The notes beneath the pieces were generated by a model. That model ran no database searches. It saw only the letters and a program-made list of their open reading frames with translations, and had not been told where the DNA came from. Of a DNA stretch of 64,000 nt, positions 25,128-38,161 are shown piece after piece (positions within the stretch are counted from its first letter, which is position 1; each line of letters starts with the position of its first letter). Source of the stretch: Sulfolobus tengchongensis (lineage in GTDB: Archaea; Thermoproteota; Thermoprotei_A; Sulfolobales; Sulfolobaceae); contig NZ_CP146016.1 of assembly GCF_036967215.1 (NCBI RefSeq), positions 2,233,337-2,297,336 of the forward strand. The letters are read 5' to 3'. The translations under genes and the position numbers were made by a program.

Positions 25128-26930
25128 GTGAAAATTAGCAAAACTGAAAAAAGACTTAGACAACCAATTGTAGTAGTACTAGGACATGTCGACCATGGCA
25201 AAACTACCCTTCTTGATAAAATTAGAGGTACGACAGTGGTTAAGAAGGAACCGGGTGAAATGACGCAAGAAGTAGGTGCTAGTTTCGTTCCAAGCTATGT
25301 CATAGAAAAACTAGCTGAACCGCTGAAAAAAGTTATACCAATAAAACTACAGATACCAGGCTTATTATTCATCGATACACCAGGTCATGAGTACTTCTCG
25401 AACTTAAGGAGAAGAGGGGGAAGTGTAGCAGATATTGCAATACTCGTAGTTGATATAACAGAAGGTTTACAAAAGCAGTCAATTGAGTCAATTCAGATAT
25501 TAAGAGAAAGGAAAGTTCCATTCTTAATTGCAGCAAATAAAATAGATAGAATACCTGGTTGGAAAGCAAACAATGATTTACCATTCTTAGAAACAATCGA
25601 GAAACAAAGAAATGACGTCAAAGTCTATCTAGATAATCTAATTTATAATCTAGTCTCCCAGCTAGCAAATCTTGGTTTCAATGCTGAAAGATATGATAGA
25701 ATAAAGGATTTCACTAAAACAGTTGCAATAGTTCCCGTTTCAGCAAAAACTGGTGAAGGTATAGCGGACCTTTTAGCACTACTTGCTGGTTTAACTCAAA
25801 GATATTTAGAAACTAGATTAAGATTCGCGGAAGGCCCTGCAAAAGGAGTAATATTAGAGGTAAAGGAGGACCCTGGTTTAGGGCATACAATAGATGTTAT
25901 AATCTACGACGGTGTACTCAAGAGAAATGATACTATAATACTAGGAGGAATCAATGGTATTATTATTACTAAGGTTAGAGGAATCTTCGTTCCTAAACCA
26001 CTACAAGATATGAAAGTTAGCAAATATGATCTAACACCAATAGATGAAGCATATGCAGCAGCTGGAGTCAAGGTTTCAGCGCCTAATTTAGAGGAAGCAT
26101 TAGCAGGGTCGCCAATTTACGTAATTGAAGACGAATCTAAAATAGAACAGTACAAAAAACAGATAGAAGAAGAAATTAAAGAGGTAAGGTTTTACAACGA
26201 TATTGACGGTATTGTACTTAAAGCTGATAGCTTAGGAACCTTGGAGGCTCTAGTAAACGCACTACAACGTGAAGGAATCCCAATAAGGTTAGCTGATATA
26301 GGACCTATCTCTAAGAGAGATGTTTTAGAGGCGAGTATAGTGGCTCAAAGGTCAAAAGAGTATGGAATAATTGCGTCTTTCAGAGTTAGGATATTGCCTG
26401 GTACTGATACAAATGGAATAAAGATACTATATAGCGAAATAATATATCAATTAATTGAAGACATTAAGAAATACATTAACGAAGTAAAGGAAATGGAAAA
26501 GAGGCGTACATTCGATAGTTTAATCCTACCCGGTAAGATAAGGATACTACCTGGTTACGTTTTTAGGCGCAGCGACCCAATAATAGTTGGCGTTGAAGTA
26601 TTAGGGGGAATTATAAAACCTAAATACCCGCTAATAAAAGATGATGGAAGAAAAATAGGAGAAGTACTCCAAATCCAAGATAATAAGAAAACAGTTGAGA
26701 GAGCAAATAAGGGGATGGAAGTAGCAATATCGATAAAAAGTAATGCAATGATAGGGAGACATATAAATGAGGGAGACGTACTATATACCGACGTACCTAA
26801 AGAAGATTTGGAGATATTGGTTAACAAGTATTCAAGTTCCATAACAGAGGATATGAAGGAAGTTATAAAAGAACTGATAAAAATAAAGAGAAAAGAAGAC
26901 CCACTTTATGGATTAGGTTTACAAATCTAA
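25128..26930 (+). CDS. infB: translation initiation factor aIF5B
   Basis: This 600-residue GTPase has GHVDHGKT (residues 18-25), DTPGHEYF (near 83), NKID (near 137) and SAKTGEG (near 205). Beta-barrel II, domain III and the C-terminal initiator-tRNA-binding domain follow. It promotes subunit joining and stabilises initiator tRNA on the ribosome. GTG start with ggtgttgtgggtga upstream. It converges with the ndk gene, the two 3' ends overlapping by 12 bases. Confidence 0.96.
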   Translation: MKISKTEKRLRQPIVVVLGHVDHGKTTLLDKIRGTTVVKKEPGEMTQEVGASFVPSYVIEKLAEPLKKVIPIKLQIPGLLFIDTPGHEYFSNLRRRGGSVADIAILVVDITEGLQKQSIESIQILRERKVPFLIAANKIDRIPGWKANNDLPFLETIEKQRNDVKVYLDNLIYNLVSQLANLGFNAERYDRIKDFTKTVAIVPVSAKTGEGIADLLALLAGLTQRYLETRLRFAEGPAKGVILEVKEDPGLGHTIDVIIYDGVLKRNDTIILGGINGIIITKVRGIFVPKPLQDMKVSKYDLTPIDEAYAAAGVKVSAPNLEEALAGSPIYVIEDESKIEQYKKQIEEEIKEVRFYNDIDGIVLKADSLGTLEALVNALQREGIPIRLADIGPISKRDVLEASIVAQRSKEYGIIASFRVRILPGTDTNGIKILYSEIIYQLIEDIKKYINEVKEMEKRRTFDSLILPGKIRILPGYVFRRSDPIIVGVEVLGGIIKPKYPLIKDDGRKIGEVLQIQDNKKTVERANKGMEVAISIKSNAMIGRHINEGDVLYTDVPKEDLEILVNKYSSSITEDMKEVIKELIKIKRKEDPLYGLGLQI

Positions 26931-27335
26931 TTTATCAAAAAATATCGACATTTCTCGCTGTGCCTTCTCCAGAGAATCTGAAGCATGAATTACATTTTCT
27001 GACTTAGATAGAGCATAATCTCCTCGTATAGTACCTGGCGGTGCTTCTTTAGGATCTGTATTTCCAATCATTCTTCTCACAACTTGAACCACTTCATCAC
27101 CTTCTATTACCATGCAAACTACTGGACCCGAAGTTACGTAATTTATGAGATCTTCAAAGAAGTTTTTTCCTTTATGCTCCTCATATAATCTCTCAGCAGT
27201 TTCTCTAGACATTTTAACCATCTTCAATGCTATGATTTTCAATCCTCTCTTTTCAAATCTGCTGATTATTTCTCCTATTAATCCTCTTTTTACTCCATCT
27301 GGTTTTATCATTACAAACGTCCTTTGGACTGCCAT
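26919..27335 (-). CDS. ndk: nucleoside diphosphate kinase
   Basis: A 138-residue Ndk. The start [18 protein letters not shown] and the active-site histidine in ENVIHASDS (His near 115) are classic; [19 protein letters not shown] contains the nucleotide-binding residues. It transfers phosphate from ATP to other nucleoside diphosphates. ATG 27335 lies two bases after the eL24 stop; an in-frame ATG at 27368 would overlap that gene and add residues not seen in the family. Confidence 0.96.
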   Translation of the reverse strand: MAVQRTFVMIKPDGVKRGLIGEIISRFEKRGLKIIALKMVKMSRETAERLYEEHKGKNFFEDLINYVTSGPVVCMVIEGDEVVQVVRRMIGNTDPKEAPPGTIRGDYALSKSENVIHASDSLEKAQREMSIFFDKLDL

Positions 27336-27337
27336 TT

Positions 27338-27523
27338 TCATCTTACCTTCATATATCTTGTAGTCCATTTGTACTTCTTTGGATCTCTGTGATACTTTAA
27401 CATGGACTTTCTACATTTACTTGAACAGAACCACAAAATTGTACCATCATTTCTAACGTACATCAGTCCCGTACCTGGAGATATTTCGTGCCCACAGAAA
27501 CTGCATTGCTTGACACTAGGCAT
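27338..27523 (-). CDS. rpl24e: 50S ribosomal protein eL24
   Basis: A 61-residue eL24 with a four-cysteine zinc finger (CSFCGHEI near residues 7-14 and CSSKC near 33-37) and the basic YKWTTRYMK tail. Cytosolic, large subunit, near the factor-binding site. It is co-directional with ndk and divergent from eS28. Confidence 0.95.
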   Translation of the reverse strand: MPSVKQCSFCGHEISPGTGLMYVRNDGTILWFCSSKCRKSMLKYHRDPKKYKWTTRYMKVR

Positions 27524-27538
27524 TTAAACCACAAATAA

Positions 27539-27844
<306 letters not shown>

Positions 27845-27847
27845 TAA

Positions 27848-28504
<657 letters not shown>

Positions 28505-28510
28505 GAATCC

Positions 28511-29938
28511 TTGGATGAAGATGTAAAAATAGGATTAGAAGTGCATGTTCATATAACAGCGTTGAAGACTAAGCTTTTTTGCTCTTGTCCAGCAGACTAT
28601 ACTGGAAAAGATCCCAATACAGTAACTTGTCCCGTATGTTTAGGATTGCCTGGTGCAATTCCTGTTTTAAATGAAAATGCTATTAAGTTTGGAATATTAA
28701 CTGCATTAGCCCTTAATTGTGAAATTGCAGATAAACTGATATTTGATAGAAAGCATTATTTTTATCCAGATATGTCCAAAAATTATCAAATATCGCAATA
28801 TGACGGGCCAGGTAGTATGGCCATAGCTAAAAATGGATATATTAAATTAAATGAGAAAATTATAAGAATTAGAAGAATAAATATAGAAGAGGATCCTGCG
28901 AAAATTGTTTACCCTACGGGCTCTATATTAACTAGTAAGTACACCTTACTAGATTATAATAGATCCGGAACACCGCTATTAGAAATTGTTACTGAACCAG
29001 ATTTAAGATCAGGTAAGGAAGCTAGGTTATTTTTGGAAAAATTAAGATCCATTCTAGAACATCTGGGAGTTTGTGACTGCAACATAGAAGGTGCTATGAA
29101 GGCTGATGTTAACATTTCAGTAAAAGGTGGCGAAAGAGTAGAGGTGAAAAATGTCGGTTCTCCTAAAGATGTTGAAGATGCCATCAATTATGAAATTGCT
29201 AGACAGAGAGCAAGCGTATTGCAAGGAATAAAAGTTGATAGAGAAACTAGACATTGGGATAATGAAAGAAAGGTCACTGTACCATTACGAACTAAAGAGA
29301 CTGAGGAGGACTATAGATATTTTCCAGACCCTGACTTACCACCATACCCCATAACACCAGAACTTATTAAGAAGATTAAGTTTGAAATGCCAGAATTGCC
29401 AGATCAAAGAGCAGAAAGGTTAGTTAAACAGTATAATATCTCCTCTTATCAAGCTCAAGTCTTAGTCAATGAAAAAGCATTAGCGGATTTATTTGAAGAA
29501 GTAGCCCAGAAATATAAGAACTATACAAAAATTGCTAACCTTCTAATTAATGATTATTTAAGATGGCTTAATGAGAATAATGTTACAGTGGCTCAAAGTA
29601 AAGCTAAAGCTAGCCATATTATAGAATTATTTGAATATTTAGACTCAGGCGTAATATCAATAAAGATAGCTAAAGAGCTCTTACCAGAAATTATTTTAAC
29701 AGGAAAAACACCAACTCAACTTATTAAAGAAAAGAATATGACTAACATAAAAGATAGAGAATTTCTAGAGAAAGTGGTAGATGAAGTACTACGTGAGGAA
29801 AAGGAGGCTGCAGAGAAAGCCAAAAAAGATCCGAAAGTTGTAAACTACCTAGTAGGAATAGTAATGAAGAAAACTGGAAAGAGAGCAGACCCATCAATAA
29901 CAAATGAAATAATAAAACGAAAACTAGGATTAACGTAA
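28511..29938 (+). CDS. gatB: aspartyl/glutamyl-tRNA amidotransferase subunit B
   Basis: A 475-residue GatB. N-terminal KIGLEVHVHI, zinc-type cysteines FCSCPADY and CPVCLGLPG, YYFPDMSKNYQ-like YFYPDMSKNYQISQYD, and a C-terminal YqeY-like helical domain are all present. It phosphorylates the misacylated aminoacyl-tRNA and binds it in GatCAB. GatA and GatC are not in this window. TTG start with GGTGAG six bases upstream, six bases after upp. Confidence 0.95.
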   Translation: MDEDVKIGLEVHVHITALKTKLFCSCPADYTGKDPNTVTCPVCLGLPGAIPVLNENAIKFGILTALALNCEIADKLIFDRKHYFYPDMSKNYQISQYDGPGSMAIAKNGYIKLNEKIIRIRRINIEEDPAKIVYPTGSILTSKYTLLDYNRSGTPLLEIVTEPDLRSGKEARLFLEKLRSILEHLGVCDCNIEGAMKADVNISVKGGERVEVKNVGSPKDVEDAINYEIARQRASVLQGIKVDRETRHWDNERKVTVPLRTKETEEDYRYFPDPDLPPYPITPELIKKIKFEMPELPDQRAERLVKQYNISSYQAQVLVNEKALADLFEEVAQKYKNYTKIANLLINDYLRWLNENNVTVAQSKAKASHIIELFEYLDSGVISIKIAKELLPEIILTGKTPTQLIKEKNMTNIKDREFLEKVVDEVLREEKEAAEKAKKDPKVVNYLVGIVMKKTGKRADPSITNEIIKRKLGLT

Positions 29939-29941
29939 CAG

Positions 29942-30682
29942 ATGGAGATCATAATGATACAAAATATGCAAGTAAAGGAAAAGGAACTAAGATTAAGACT
30001 ATTTAGCGTAGATATCCTAAAGGAATTAAAAAATATTTATACCTATAAGGAGTTGTCTGATTTTTTCAATATTCAAGAAAGTTTAATATGTAGATACGTT
30101 AATGGAAGAACAATACCGAGCGAAAGACAAGCCTTAGAGATAGTAACTAGAGTAAAGAATAAGGATTTTCTTTATAATTTCTTTATAAAAAAGATAAAAG
30201 TCTACGAGGACGATTACATAGACGTATCTAACTTATTATTTTACCCTAGCTTGTTAAGGCTATTCCTAGAACTATATCTTATAAAACTTAGTAAAGCGCA
30301 GGACATAACAAAAGTAGTAGGAATTGCATCTAATGGCATACCATTTGCAACAATAGTATCATCTATATTGGAAAGACCACTTATCATATCGAAGAAGCAC
30401 AAGGATTCTACTCAAATATCATATATTGAAGAAAATATAAGAGAAGGCAATGGTGTAATTTCAACAATTTACTTGAGAGAGGATTATATTTCTAAAAAGG
30501 ATAGGATACTTATAGTTGACGACGTAATTAGAAGTGGTAAAACTCTCCTTTCACTATATAGCTTGATAAGTAAGGCAAATGCATCTGTAGTAGGTGCTTT
30601 TATAATAGCGACTAACACTGACAGTTGGAAGGGCAAATTAGCAAATAAAGATCTGAATGTAACGGTGCTTTTTAAAGTATGA
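29942..30682 (+). CDS. HTH and phosphoribosyltransferase-domain regulator (GfcR/PurR-like)
   Basis: Residues about 30-75 form a helix-turn-helix (TYKELSDFFNIQESLICRYV then NGRTIPSERQ). Residues about 120-235 are a type I phosphoribosyltransferase fold with VVGIASNGIPFA and the PRPP-binding motif ILIVDDVIRSGKTLLSL. Archaeal proteins of this build, such as GfcR, are transcription factors that sense a sugar or nucleotide phosphate rather than catalyse. The ATG at 29954 (after GGAGATC) is an alternative start. The next two genes overlap or abut and may share its function. Confidence 0.8.
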   Translation: MEIIMIQNMQVKEKELRLRLFSVDILKELKNIYTYKELSDFFNIQESLICRYVNGRTIPSERQALEIVTRVKNKDFLYNFFIKKIKVYEDDYIDVSNLLFYPSLLRLFLELYLIKLSKAQDITKVVGIASNGIPFATIVSSILERPLIISKKHKDSTQISYIEENIREGNGVISTIYLREDYISKKDRILIVDDVIRSGKTLLSLYSLISKANASVVGAFIIATNTDSWKGKLANKDLNVTVLFKV

Positions 30683-31221
30683 GCCTAGCTAAGGTTTACA
30701 AAAACGTATACATAGTAGGAGGTAAAATAGTAGATGAAAATGATACAAACGCGTATTTAATTTATAACGAAATTAATGACTACTATCTCTTAATAGATAC
30801 AACGACCGGAATTAACATTCGGTATGTAATAGAGGGGCTATTAGAAATTATGAGAGGACAGAATAAACTAAAATATATAATATTAACTAGTTGTAAAATA
30901 GAAAATAGTGGTGGTTTGAGTTATATTTATAATATTTTTAAACCCATTACAGTAGCTCATTTCCCAGACTCAATTATGATTAGAAAAGGTGAGTGTCAAA
31001 ATACTTCATACAGTCCGTCCCCTATATCTTTAGAGATTAAGGATAAAAAATACAATTTAGATATTTTTTCAATATTCCTAAGTAAGACTATAACTAATGG
31101 TAATATTTTGATAAAGTATAAAGATATAATATTTTCGGGTAGCAATACTAAGATCTCGCCATATTATAAAAACGCAAAATATATTTGTGATATAAACAAC
31201 TGTAGATCAATAAGTGACTAG
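30679..31221 (+). CDS. degenerate metallo-beta-lactamase-fold protein
   Basis: The 180-residue sequence follows the metallo-beta-lactamase plan: NAYLIYNEINDYYLLIDTTT (first hairpin), then LKYIILTSCKIENSGGLSYI at residues about 68-87, where the family has the HxHxDH metal motif followed by GG. All the metal ligands are replaced (SCKIEN). IIFSGSNTK near the end corresponds to the LFxGD strand, with the aspartate lost. So the fold is probably retained without metal catalysis. It overlaps the upstream regulator by four bases (ATGA). Confidence 0.65.
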   Translation: MSLAKVYKNVYIVGGKIVDENDTNAYLIYNEINDYYLLIDTTTGINIRYVIEGLLEIMRGQNKLKYIILTSCKIENSGGLSYIYNIFKPITVAHFPDSIMIRKGECQNTSYSPSPISLEIKDKKYNLDIFSIFLSKTITNGNILIKYKDIIFSGSNTKISPYYKNAKYICDINNCRSISD

Positions 31222-31222
31222 T

Positions 31223-31432
31223 ATGGTCTTCGAAGAAAATTGTCAATCTTGTGGAAAACTAAGGGAAATAAAATACTGTTCTATACTTAAAATTAATGTT
31301 TGCTATGAGTGTTGTACGCTTTGTAAGAAGCGAAGCGAATGTGATCTAAGGGTTTGGTTTAAGCAACTCATCCCGACTAAAAAACAACAAATTAAAAAAC
31401 AAGAAAAAACTAATTTAGAAAAATATTTCTAA
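31223..31432 (+). CDS. tiny cysteine-rich zinc protein
   Basis: A 69-residue protein with eight cysteines in the order CQSCGK, YC, CYECCTLCKKRSEC, then a basic lysine/glutamine-rich tail. This spacing suggests a two-zinc cluster. I do not recognise the family. ATG 31223 lies one base after the preceding stop; GTG at 31214 is an alternative. It completes a three-gene unit with the regulator and the degenerate beta-lactamase-fold protein. Its stop is only two bases from the convergent radical SAM stop. Confidence 0.7.
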   Translation: MVFEENCQSCGKLREIKYCSILKINVCYECCTLCKKRSECDLRVWFKQLIPTKKQQIKKQEKTNLEKYF

Positions 31433-31434
31433 CT

Positions 31435-33183
31435 TTACAGAGTGTTAAAAGACTTATACGTATTCCTATATATGTCTGAGTTCTCAAGCATAGAGGCCAT
31501 TCGCTTATACTTTATAGCATCTCCTAAAGAGTTTTCGCCGTGTTCTTTAGTCCATCTATCAAGCGGTATTTGATACTCCTTTAATACCTTATCCCTGTAT
31601 AAATCATTTAATACATTGTAGGTACAGAATGGAATTACTCTCCCATCTGGTACTACGTAATGAATATCACATCTCATCACTCTCTGTACATCATAGTTAT
31701 ATAGATCCATGAAGTGCATAGTCCCTAAGAACAATGTTCTATAATGCCATTCTCCTAGTGCCTCATAATTATGATGAATTATTATATTATATAACATCTT
31801 GTATACATCAAAGTCTTTAGGTCCTTGTTCTTTATCTATAAACTTCCTTATGCTGTATAATACCTTGCTTGCAACCCATACCTTATTTGCACCTTCTCTT
31901 AGTTCCTCTTCTTTTTCTTTAAGATATTCTAATAGACCTTCTAGATCAATGAACTTTGATATAGGAATAAAGTGAGGCTCATGGTTTCTCCATTCTACAT
32001 AAACATATGTCCCAGCTCCACATGATGGATGATTAGCCATTTCAAATTGCTCCTTGCCAGTTAGAGCTTCAACTAATCTCGAAAATACTACTGAGGTGCC
32101 TATAGGATACCAGCTATCTTTAGTTATTTCACCATTAGTTTGCTCTTCTATATTCTTTATTACTTCTGGTATTGTGATTCTAAACTTAGCTCTCATATTT
32201 CTCTTCATCATCCCAGTTAAGCTAACTGGTTGGAAGTTCACTGACCTAACTACGTCCATATTATATGCGGCAAATCTGACAATATTCCCCAGATCATTAT
32301 CATTAACTGTCTTAATTACAGTAGGAACTAGTACCACACTTGTCATACCAGCTCTTCTAAATACTTCTAGTGTATAAGGAATTTCCCAATGATTCTTGGG
32401 ATTAGTCTTCCTAGTAGTGCCGTCAAAACTCATATAAATAGTATTTACACCTGCTTCTCTAAGGGCTCTAGCATATTTAATTGCCTTATCAGGATCCTCT
32501 AGATATAGCTTAGCAAAAGTTCCTCCCCATGTATTTAACTGAATATGCTTTACGCCATTTTCTCTAAGCATCCTTATAATCTCTATTATATCTTCTCTTA
32601 ATGTAGGTTCTCCACCAGTTACTTGAATTACTAGTGTTATGTCTTGTTTCTTTAATTGGTCTACCATGAATTTTATTTGTTCTAATGTTGGTTCGTAAAC
32701 ATATCCAGCCTTCTCTGCGTAGAAGAAGCAATACCAACAAGATAAGTCACACCTATTAGTGATTACCAAGTTAACAAGTGCTGAATGTTGATGATGCATT
32801 GGACATAGACCACAGTTATAAGGACAAGGTGATTTAAGATCCACATAAGGTACTTTAGGACCCTTTCCTTCATATTCCCAATAATCAAATTTATAATATA
32901 AACTGGAATCCGCATAATACAAATCTTCAAATTCGCCATGTTCTGGGCATATTTTCCTTATAAATAATTTACCCTCTTTCTCAAATATAGTTGCAGGCAA
33001 CAGTCTATAACAAACTGGGCATAGTGAGTGCGTTACTCTAACCAATTTCTCGTCTTTAGCTAATGTAGGCAAAGGTCCACCTATCTTAATTTCCTTCTCT
33101 CCAAATTTCACTACTCCTTCTTCGAAACTGGATGGTGCAGGTAAAAGTCTAGAGTGCCTCTCAGTATTTACTATTTGAGCCAT
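31435..33183 (-). CDS. tes: radical SAM protein, probable tetraether lipid synthase (Tes)
   Basis: A 582-residue radical SAM enzyme. The catalytic cluster motif is CDLSCWYC (near residue 147), followed by [11 protein letters not shown]-terminal cysteine pairs ([12 protein letters not shown] and [12 protein letters not shown]) and C-terminal cysteines (CGAGTY, RCDIH, CTYN) could hold extra Fe-S clusters. This layout matches the MJ0619/Tes family, which joins two archaeol tails into membrane-spanning tetraether lipids. No membrane segment is evident. ATG is 21 bases from a strong TATA box, so leaderless. The family assignment is from memory of motifs. Confidence 0.75.
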   Translation of the reverse strand: MAQIVNTERHSRLLPAPSSFEEGVVKFGEKEIKIGGPLPTLAKDEKLVRVTHSLCPVCYRLLPATIFEKEGKLFIRKICPEHGEFEDLYYADSSLYYKFDYWEYEGKGPKVPYVDLKSPCPYNCGLCPMHHQHSALVNLVITNRCDLSCWYCFFYAEKAGYVYEPTLEQIKFMVDQLKKQDITLVIQVTGGEPTLREDIIEIIRMLRENGVKHIQLNTWGGTFAKLYLEDPDKAIKYARALREAGVNTIYMSFDGTTRKTNPKNHWEIPYTLEVFRRAGMTSVVLVPTVIKTVNDNDLGNIVRFAAYNMDVVRSVNFQPVSLTGMMKRNMRAKFRITIPEVIKNIEEQTNGEITKDSWYPIGTSVVFSRLVEALTGKEQFEMANHPSCGAGTYVYVEWRNHEPHFIPISKFIDLEGLLEYLKEKEEELREGANKVWVASKVLYSIRKFIDKEQGPKDFDVYKMLYNIIIHHNYEALGEWHYRTLFLGTMHFMDLYNYDVQRVMRCDIHYVVPDGRVIPFCTYNVLNDLYRDKVLKEYQIPLDRWTKEHGENSLGDAIKYKRMASMLENSDIYRNTYKSFNTL

Positions 33184-33203
33184 TAAATGTAAGATTGATG
33201 GTC

Positions 33204-33215
33204 TTTATATATAAA
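33204..33215 (-). promoter_or_regulatory. TATA box of the Tes gene
   Basis: tttatatataaa lies 21-32 bases before the ATG at 33183, and the ATG has no Shine-Dalgarno sequence, fitting a leaderless mRNA. Confidence 0.55.
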
Positions 33216-33244
33216 CATATTCTCTTTCACTTACATACATTCAG

Positions 33245-34195
33245 TTAATACCATCCAGTAAAATTATCCCAACCAGTATTTTTAATAATTTGATTCTTAT
33301 AGCTTAAAATATTATGATTATTTGTAATTCTCCCTATAATTAACGGATTATATGCTAAATATTGTAAATCGTTTATCATCTCCTCTACTGGTGAGCCCTT
33401 ATCCAAAATAAGAATTGGTAAAAATTCTTCACCAGAATATTTTAAAATATCATATTCAGTTAGATTAGAATACGACTTCAATATTTTAACTACATTTAAA
33501 TCAAGTGGTAGACTAGTAATTTGTATACCTAAATTGAAATTATAGATTATGTTATACAACGATACTATGAGACCATCGCTGATATCTGTAGAGTATTTTA
33601 TAAATTTACAATATTTTTTCATAAAAAGCAAAAGAGCCTTATTAACTATAGGATGCTTCACCTTAATTAATGCTTTAGATGAAATAGGAATGCGGAAATT
33701 ATTAAGATATGAAATAAAAACATTTGTTGTGTATCCAATATAGTCACCAATTAGTACGAGGTCTCCTTCTTGTAAAATCTTGTCACTTGTATCACATACG
33801 AGGTCTCCTTCTATAAAGATATCAACCCAACCGTTAAAATCTGAATCGTTTAGATCACCTCCTACATATCTACCTCCATAATAGTGAATAGCATCAGATA
33901 TTCCATTAAGCAACTCTTTTGCTTTATCTACTTCTATATTGGGATTTAACCCTAATGACACCAAATAGAAGTTAGGTTTAATTCCTTTAGCTATAATGTC
34001 ACTCGTTGATGCTGTAACGGCTTTCCATCCAATATCATAATACGTCATAAACGGAAAAGCGTAAGAAAGCTTAAATCCATCAATCTTGTAACCTTTATTT
34101 TCACTTATAAAAACATCGTCTAAAAGATTAATATCTACATAATTCCTAATAATTTTTTTAATAAATTCATGCTCGCCTATATCTTTTAGTCTCAT
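33245..34195 (-). CDS. thiL: thiamine-monophosphate kinase
   Basis: A 316-residue ThiL of the PurM/ThiL fold. It begins MRLKDIGEHEFIKKI. TASTSDIIAKGIKPNFYL, GRYVGGDLNDSD (nucleotide/metal site) and STDISDGLIVSL are the family segments. It phosphorylates thiamine monophosphate to the diphosphate cofactor. The first aspartate-rich motif (usually DDxA) is weak here (FMTYYDIGWKAV). The gene stands alone between the Tes gene and tRNA-Thr. Confidence 0.88.
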   Translation of the reverse strand: MRLKDIGEHEFIKKIIRNYVDINLLDDVFISENKGYKIDGFKLSYAFPFMTYYDIGWKAVTASTSDIIAKGIKPNFYLVSLGLNPNIEVDKAKELLNGISDAIHYYGGRYVGGDLNDSDFNGWVDIFIEGDLVCDTSDKILQEGDLVLIGDYIGYTTNVFISYLNNFRIPISSKALIKVKHPIVNKALLLFMKKYCKFIKYSTDISDGLIVSLYNIIYNFNLGIQITSLPLDLNVVKILKSYSNLTEYDILKYSGEEFLPILILDKGSPVEEMINDLQYLAYNPLIIGRITNNHNILSYKNQIIKNTGWDNFTGWY

Positions 34196-34238
34196 AATTA
34201 CATTATCTATTTCATATTCTATACTATTAAAAATGTTA

Positions 34239-34326
34239 AGCCGCCGGCGGGATTCGAACCCGCGACCACCGGCTCTCTCATTCTGGGTACGAGGCCGGCG
34301 CTCTGACCGAGCTGAGCTACGGCGGC
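34239..34326 (-). tRNA. tRNA-Thr (CGT) with 13-base intron
   Basis: Acceptor GCCGCCG/CGGCGGC with discriminator T73, and anticodon loop CTCGTA interrupted after position 37 by a 13-base intron (34275-34287), followed by A and the stem GCCGG. Anticodon CGT reads ACG. T loop is TTCGAAT. A TATA box ctttaaataat lies about 25-35 bases upstream (34350-34360). Confidence 0.93.
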
Positions 34327-34548
34327 ACCATTTTATTCTATCGTTATTAGATTATTTAAAGCTTAAAATGTTAAGGGTAACTCTAAGTTAGATCCGCAAT
34401 TTAGTTTTTAATGGAGTCTTCAGCAAAACAAAACACATAGAGTTTATCAAACGTGTATAGTAGATGTCCTAGCAATTGATTTTTGATGATTCGAAGAAGT
34501 AAATAAACTCTTAAAATGATTCTACCATGCTAGATAATTAGATGTAAG

Positions 34549-35916
<1,368 letters not shown>

Positions 35917-35971
35917 GGCTAATTGCAAGTTATGTTTAACATTTATTAACTTATATATCAATCTCACACCA

Positions 35972-36985
35972 ATGATAATCGGAACACTCGGCAGTCATTC
36001 TGCATTACAAATATTACATGGAGCTAAGAAAGAAGGTTTCCAAACTGCAGTAGTAGCTGATAAAAAAAGAGAAGATTTTTATAGAAATTTTAGTTTTATT
36101 GATAATATCCTCTCTTACGATTCGCTAGATAATGCTGTCATACAGATTAATAAAATGAAGGATAATGGAATTTTAATACCACACGGTAGTTTAGTTGAAT
36201 ATTTAGGTAAGGAAAGAGTAGATAAAATTCAAACAAAAATTTTTGGAAATAGAAAGATATTTGAATGGGAAGCAGATCAAAAGAAGAAAATGGAGTTATT
36301 AAGGAAATCTCACATAAAGATTCCAGAGATATTTGAACGAGTAGAAGATGTAGATAGATTAGTAATAGTGAAACTTAATGGAGCTAAAGGAGGAAAAGGA
36401 TATTTTTTAGCGAAAAATAAGAGTGAAGTAAAAGAAGGCATATCCAATCTAATTAACAGCAAAATGATAAAAAGTGAAGAAGAAGTAATAATACAAGAAT
36501 TCGTAATAGGAGTACCAATGTATTTTCAATTTTTCTATAGTTATATGCTAAATAGAACAGAAATCTTTGGAATAGATATAAGATACGAAACTAATATAGA
36601 TGGACTAAGAAGACTCCCTTACAATTATATTAAGGAGACGAATCCGAGTCCGACTTTTGTAGTTGTAGGTAACATTCCGGCAGTAGCTAGAGAAAGTTTA
36701 TTACCAGTTGCGTTGGAATATGCGAATAATTTTGTCAAAACAACTAAAGAATTAGTACCGCCGGGTATAATAGGGCCATTCTGCCTAGAGTCAATAGTAA
36801 CCGATAACATGGACATAGTGGTTTTCGAATTCTCTGGGAGAATAGTAGCCGGGACTAATTTATACGTGAATGGGAGTCCTTATAGTTGGCTTTACTGGGA
36901 CGAACCCATGAGCATGGGAAGAAGAATAGCACGAGAAATTAAAATTGCCAATGAAAAAGATAAGTTAAATTTGGTGGTGAGTTAA
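35972..36985 (+). CDS. purP: 5-formaminoimidazole-4-carboxamide ribonucleotide synthetase PurP
   Basis: A 337-residue ATP-grasp enzyme beginning [20 protein letters not shown]. Family segments are [30 protein letters not shown] and [15 protein letters not shown], and [16 protein letters not shown] is the metal-binding region. PurP makes FAICAR from AICAR with free formate and ATP, replacing PurH transformylase in archaea. The ATG at 35972 follows a TATA box (cttatatatc); a longer frame from 35873 lies in purB coding DNA. First of two tandem PurP paralogues. Confidence 0.92.
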   Translation: MIIGTLGSHSALQILHGAKKEGFQTAVVADKKREDFYRNFSFIDNILSYDSLDNAVIQINKMKDNGILIPHGSLVEYLGKERVDKIQTKIFGNRKIFEWEADQKKKMELLRKSHIKIPEIFERVEDVDRLVIVKLNGAKGGKGYFLAKNKSEVKEGISNLINSKMIKSEEEVIIQEFVIGVPMYFQFFYSYMLNRTEIFGIDIRYETNIDGLRRLPYNYIKETNPSPTFVVVGNIPAVARESLLPVALEYANNFVKTTKELVPPGIIGPFCLESIVTDNMDIVVFEFSGRIVAGTNLYVNGSPYSWLYWDEPMSMGRRIAREIKIANEKDKLNLVVS

Positions 36986-38035
36986 ATGAATTTAAAAATC
37001 GCAGCATTGGCCAGCCATTCTGCACTAGATGTTTTTGATGGTGCAAAAGATGAGGGCTTTCAAACCATCGGATTGTGTAAAAAGGGGAGAGAAAGACCAT
37101 ATTTAGAATTTAAAGCCATTATGGATAGATGTATCCTTCTAGATGACTTTAAAGAGATCGTTTCAGATAGAGTGCAAGACGAACTGATAAAGGAGAATGC
37201 AATAATTATCCCTAACAGAAGCCTAGCAGTTTATTTAGGATATGACGACTTAGAGAGAATGAAAGTAAAGATTTTCGGCAACAGATACATGCTAAGATGG
37301 GAAGAAAGAATAGGTGAGAAAAATTATTATAAAATACTTAATGAGGCCAAAATACCCTCGCCAAGGATATTTAAACCTGAAGAAATTGATAGACCAGTAA
37401 TAGTCAAATTACCGGAGGCTAAAAGGAGAGTAGAAAGAGGATTCTTTTTTGCAGTAAATAAAGAGGATTTCTATAATAAACTTGATGACTTACTAAGAAA
37501 AAATATAATAGATGAAGAAAGTGTAAAAAACATGGTGATAGAAGAATTCGTTTTTGGTGCACATTTTAATTTAAATTATTTTTATAGCGAAATTTTTAAC
37601 AGATTAGAGCTAATAAGTATAGATAGGAGAATCCAAAGTGATTGGGATACCTTATACAGACTACCTGCAGATATTCAACTAAAACTGAATAGAGTACCTA
37701 GATTAATAGAAGTAGGCCATGAACCAGTTACAATCAGAGAGAGTTTATTAGAGAAAGTTTTCGAAATAGGTCATAAATTCGTAGAGGCTACTAAAAAACT
37801 AGAACCACCAGGGATAATAGGACCATTTACATTACAAGTTATGGTAACTCCAGACCTAGATCTCGTGGTATACGACGTTGCACCTAGAATAGGGGGAGGC
37901 ACTAACGCGTATATGGGAATCGGCAGTCAATACTCTAAGTTTTACTTCGGAAAACCAATAAGCCTCGGAAGGAGAATAGCACTAGAAATAAAATATGCAA
38001 TAATAAATAATTTAACCGAAAAAATACTAAGTTAG
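36986..38035 (+). CDS. second PurP paralogue
   Basis: A 349-residue protein clearly homologous to the preceding PurP ([64 protein letters not shown]). It is diverged: the segment [17 protein letters not shown] replaces the glycine-rich loop of the first copy, and the metal region reads [10 protein letters not shown]. Its ATG directly follows the purP stop. Archaea with two PurP types are thought to use the second for another step or as a partner subunit, possibly linked to the missing IMP cyclohydrolase. That role is unproven. Confidence 0.85.
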   Translation: MNLKIAALASHSALDVFDGAKDEGFQTIGLCKKGRERPYLEFKAIMDRCILLDDFKEIVSDRVQDELIKENAIIIPNRSLAVYLGYDDLERMKVKIFGNRYMLRWEERIGEKNYYKILNEAKIPSPRIFKPEEIDRPVIVKLPEAKRRVERGFFFAVNKEDFYNKLDDLLRKNIIDEESVKNMVIEEFVFGAHFNLNYFYSEIFNRLELISIDRRIQSDWDTLYRLPADIQLKLNRVPRLIEVGHEPVTIRESLLEKVFEIGHKFVEATKKLEPPGIIGPFTLQVMVTPDLDLVVYDVAPRIGGGTNAYMGIGSQYSKFYFGKPISLGRRIALEIKYAIINNLTEKILS

Positions 38036-38161
38036 AATCTTAATTATCGTTTTAAAGGCTTACATCAAGAGTTTGATCATAAAAACTACGTATTTATCAT
38101 TATAAAAAAGGCATAGATATGCTTAAATAAAATAAAGAAGAGGTATACAAAACGGTGCTTA

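Noticed and set aside
30679-31221. Active metallo-beta-lactamase hydrolase
   Set aside because: All expected histidine and aspartate ligands are replaced, so I call it degenerate.
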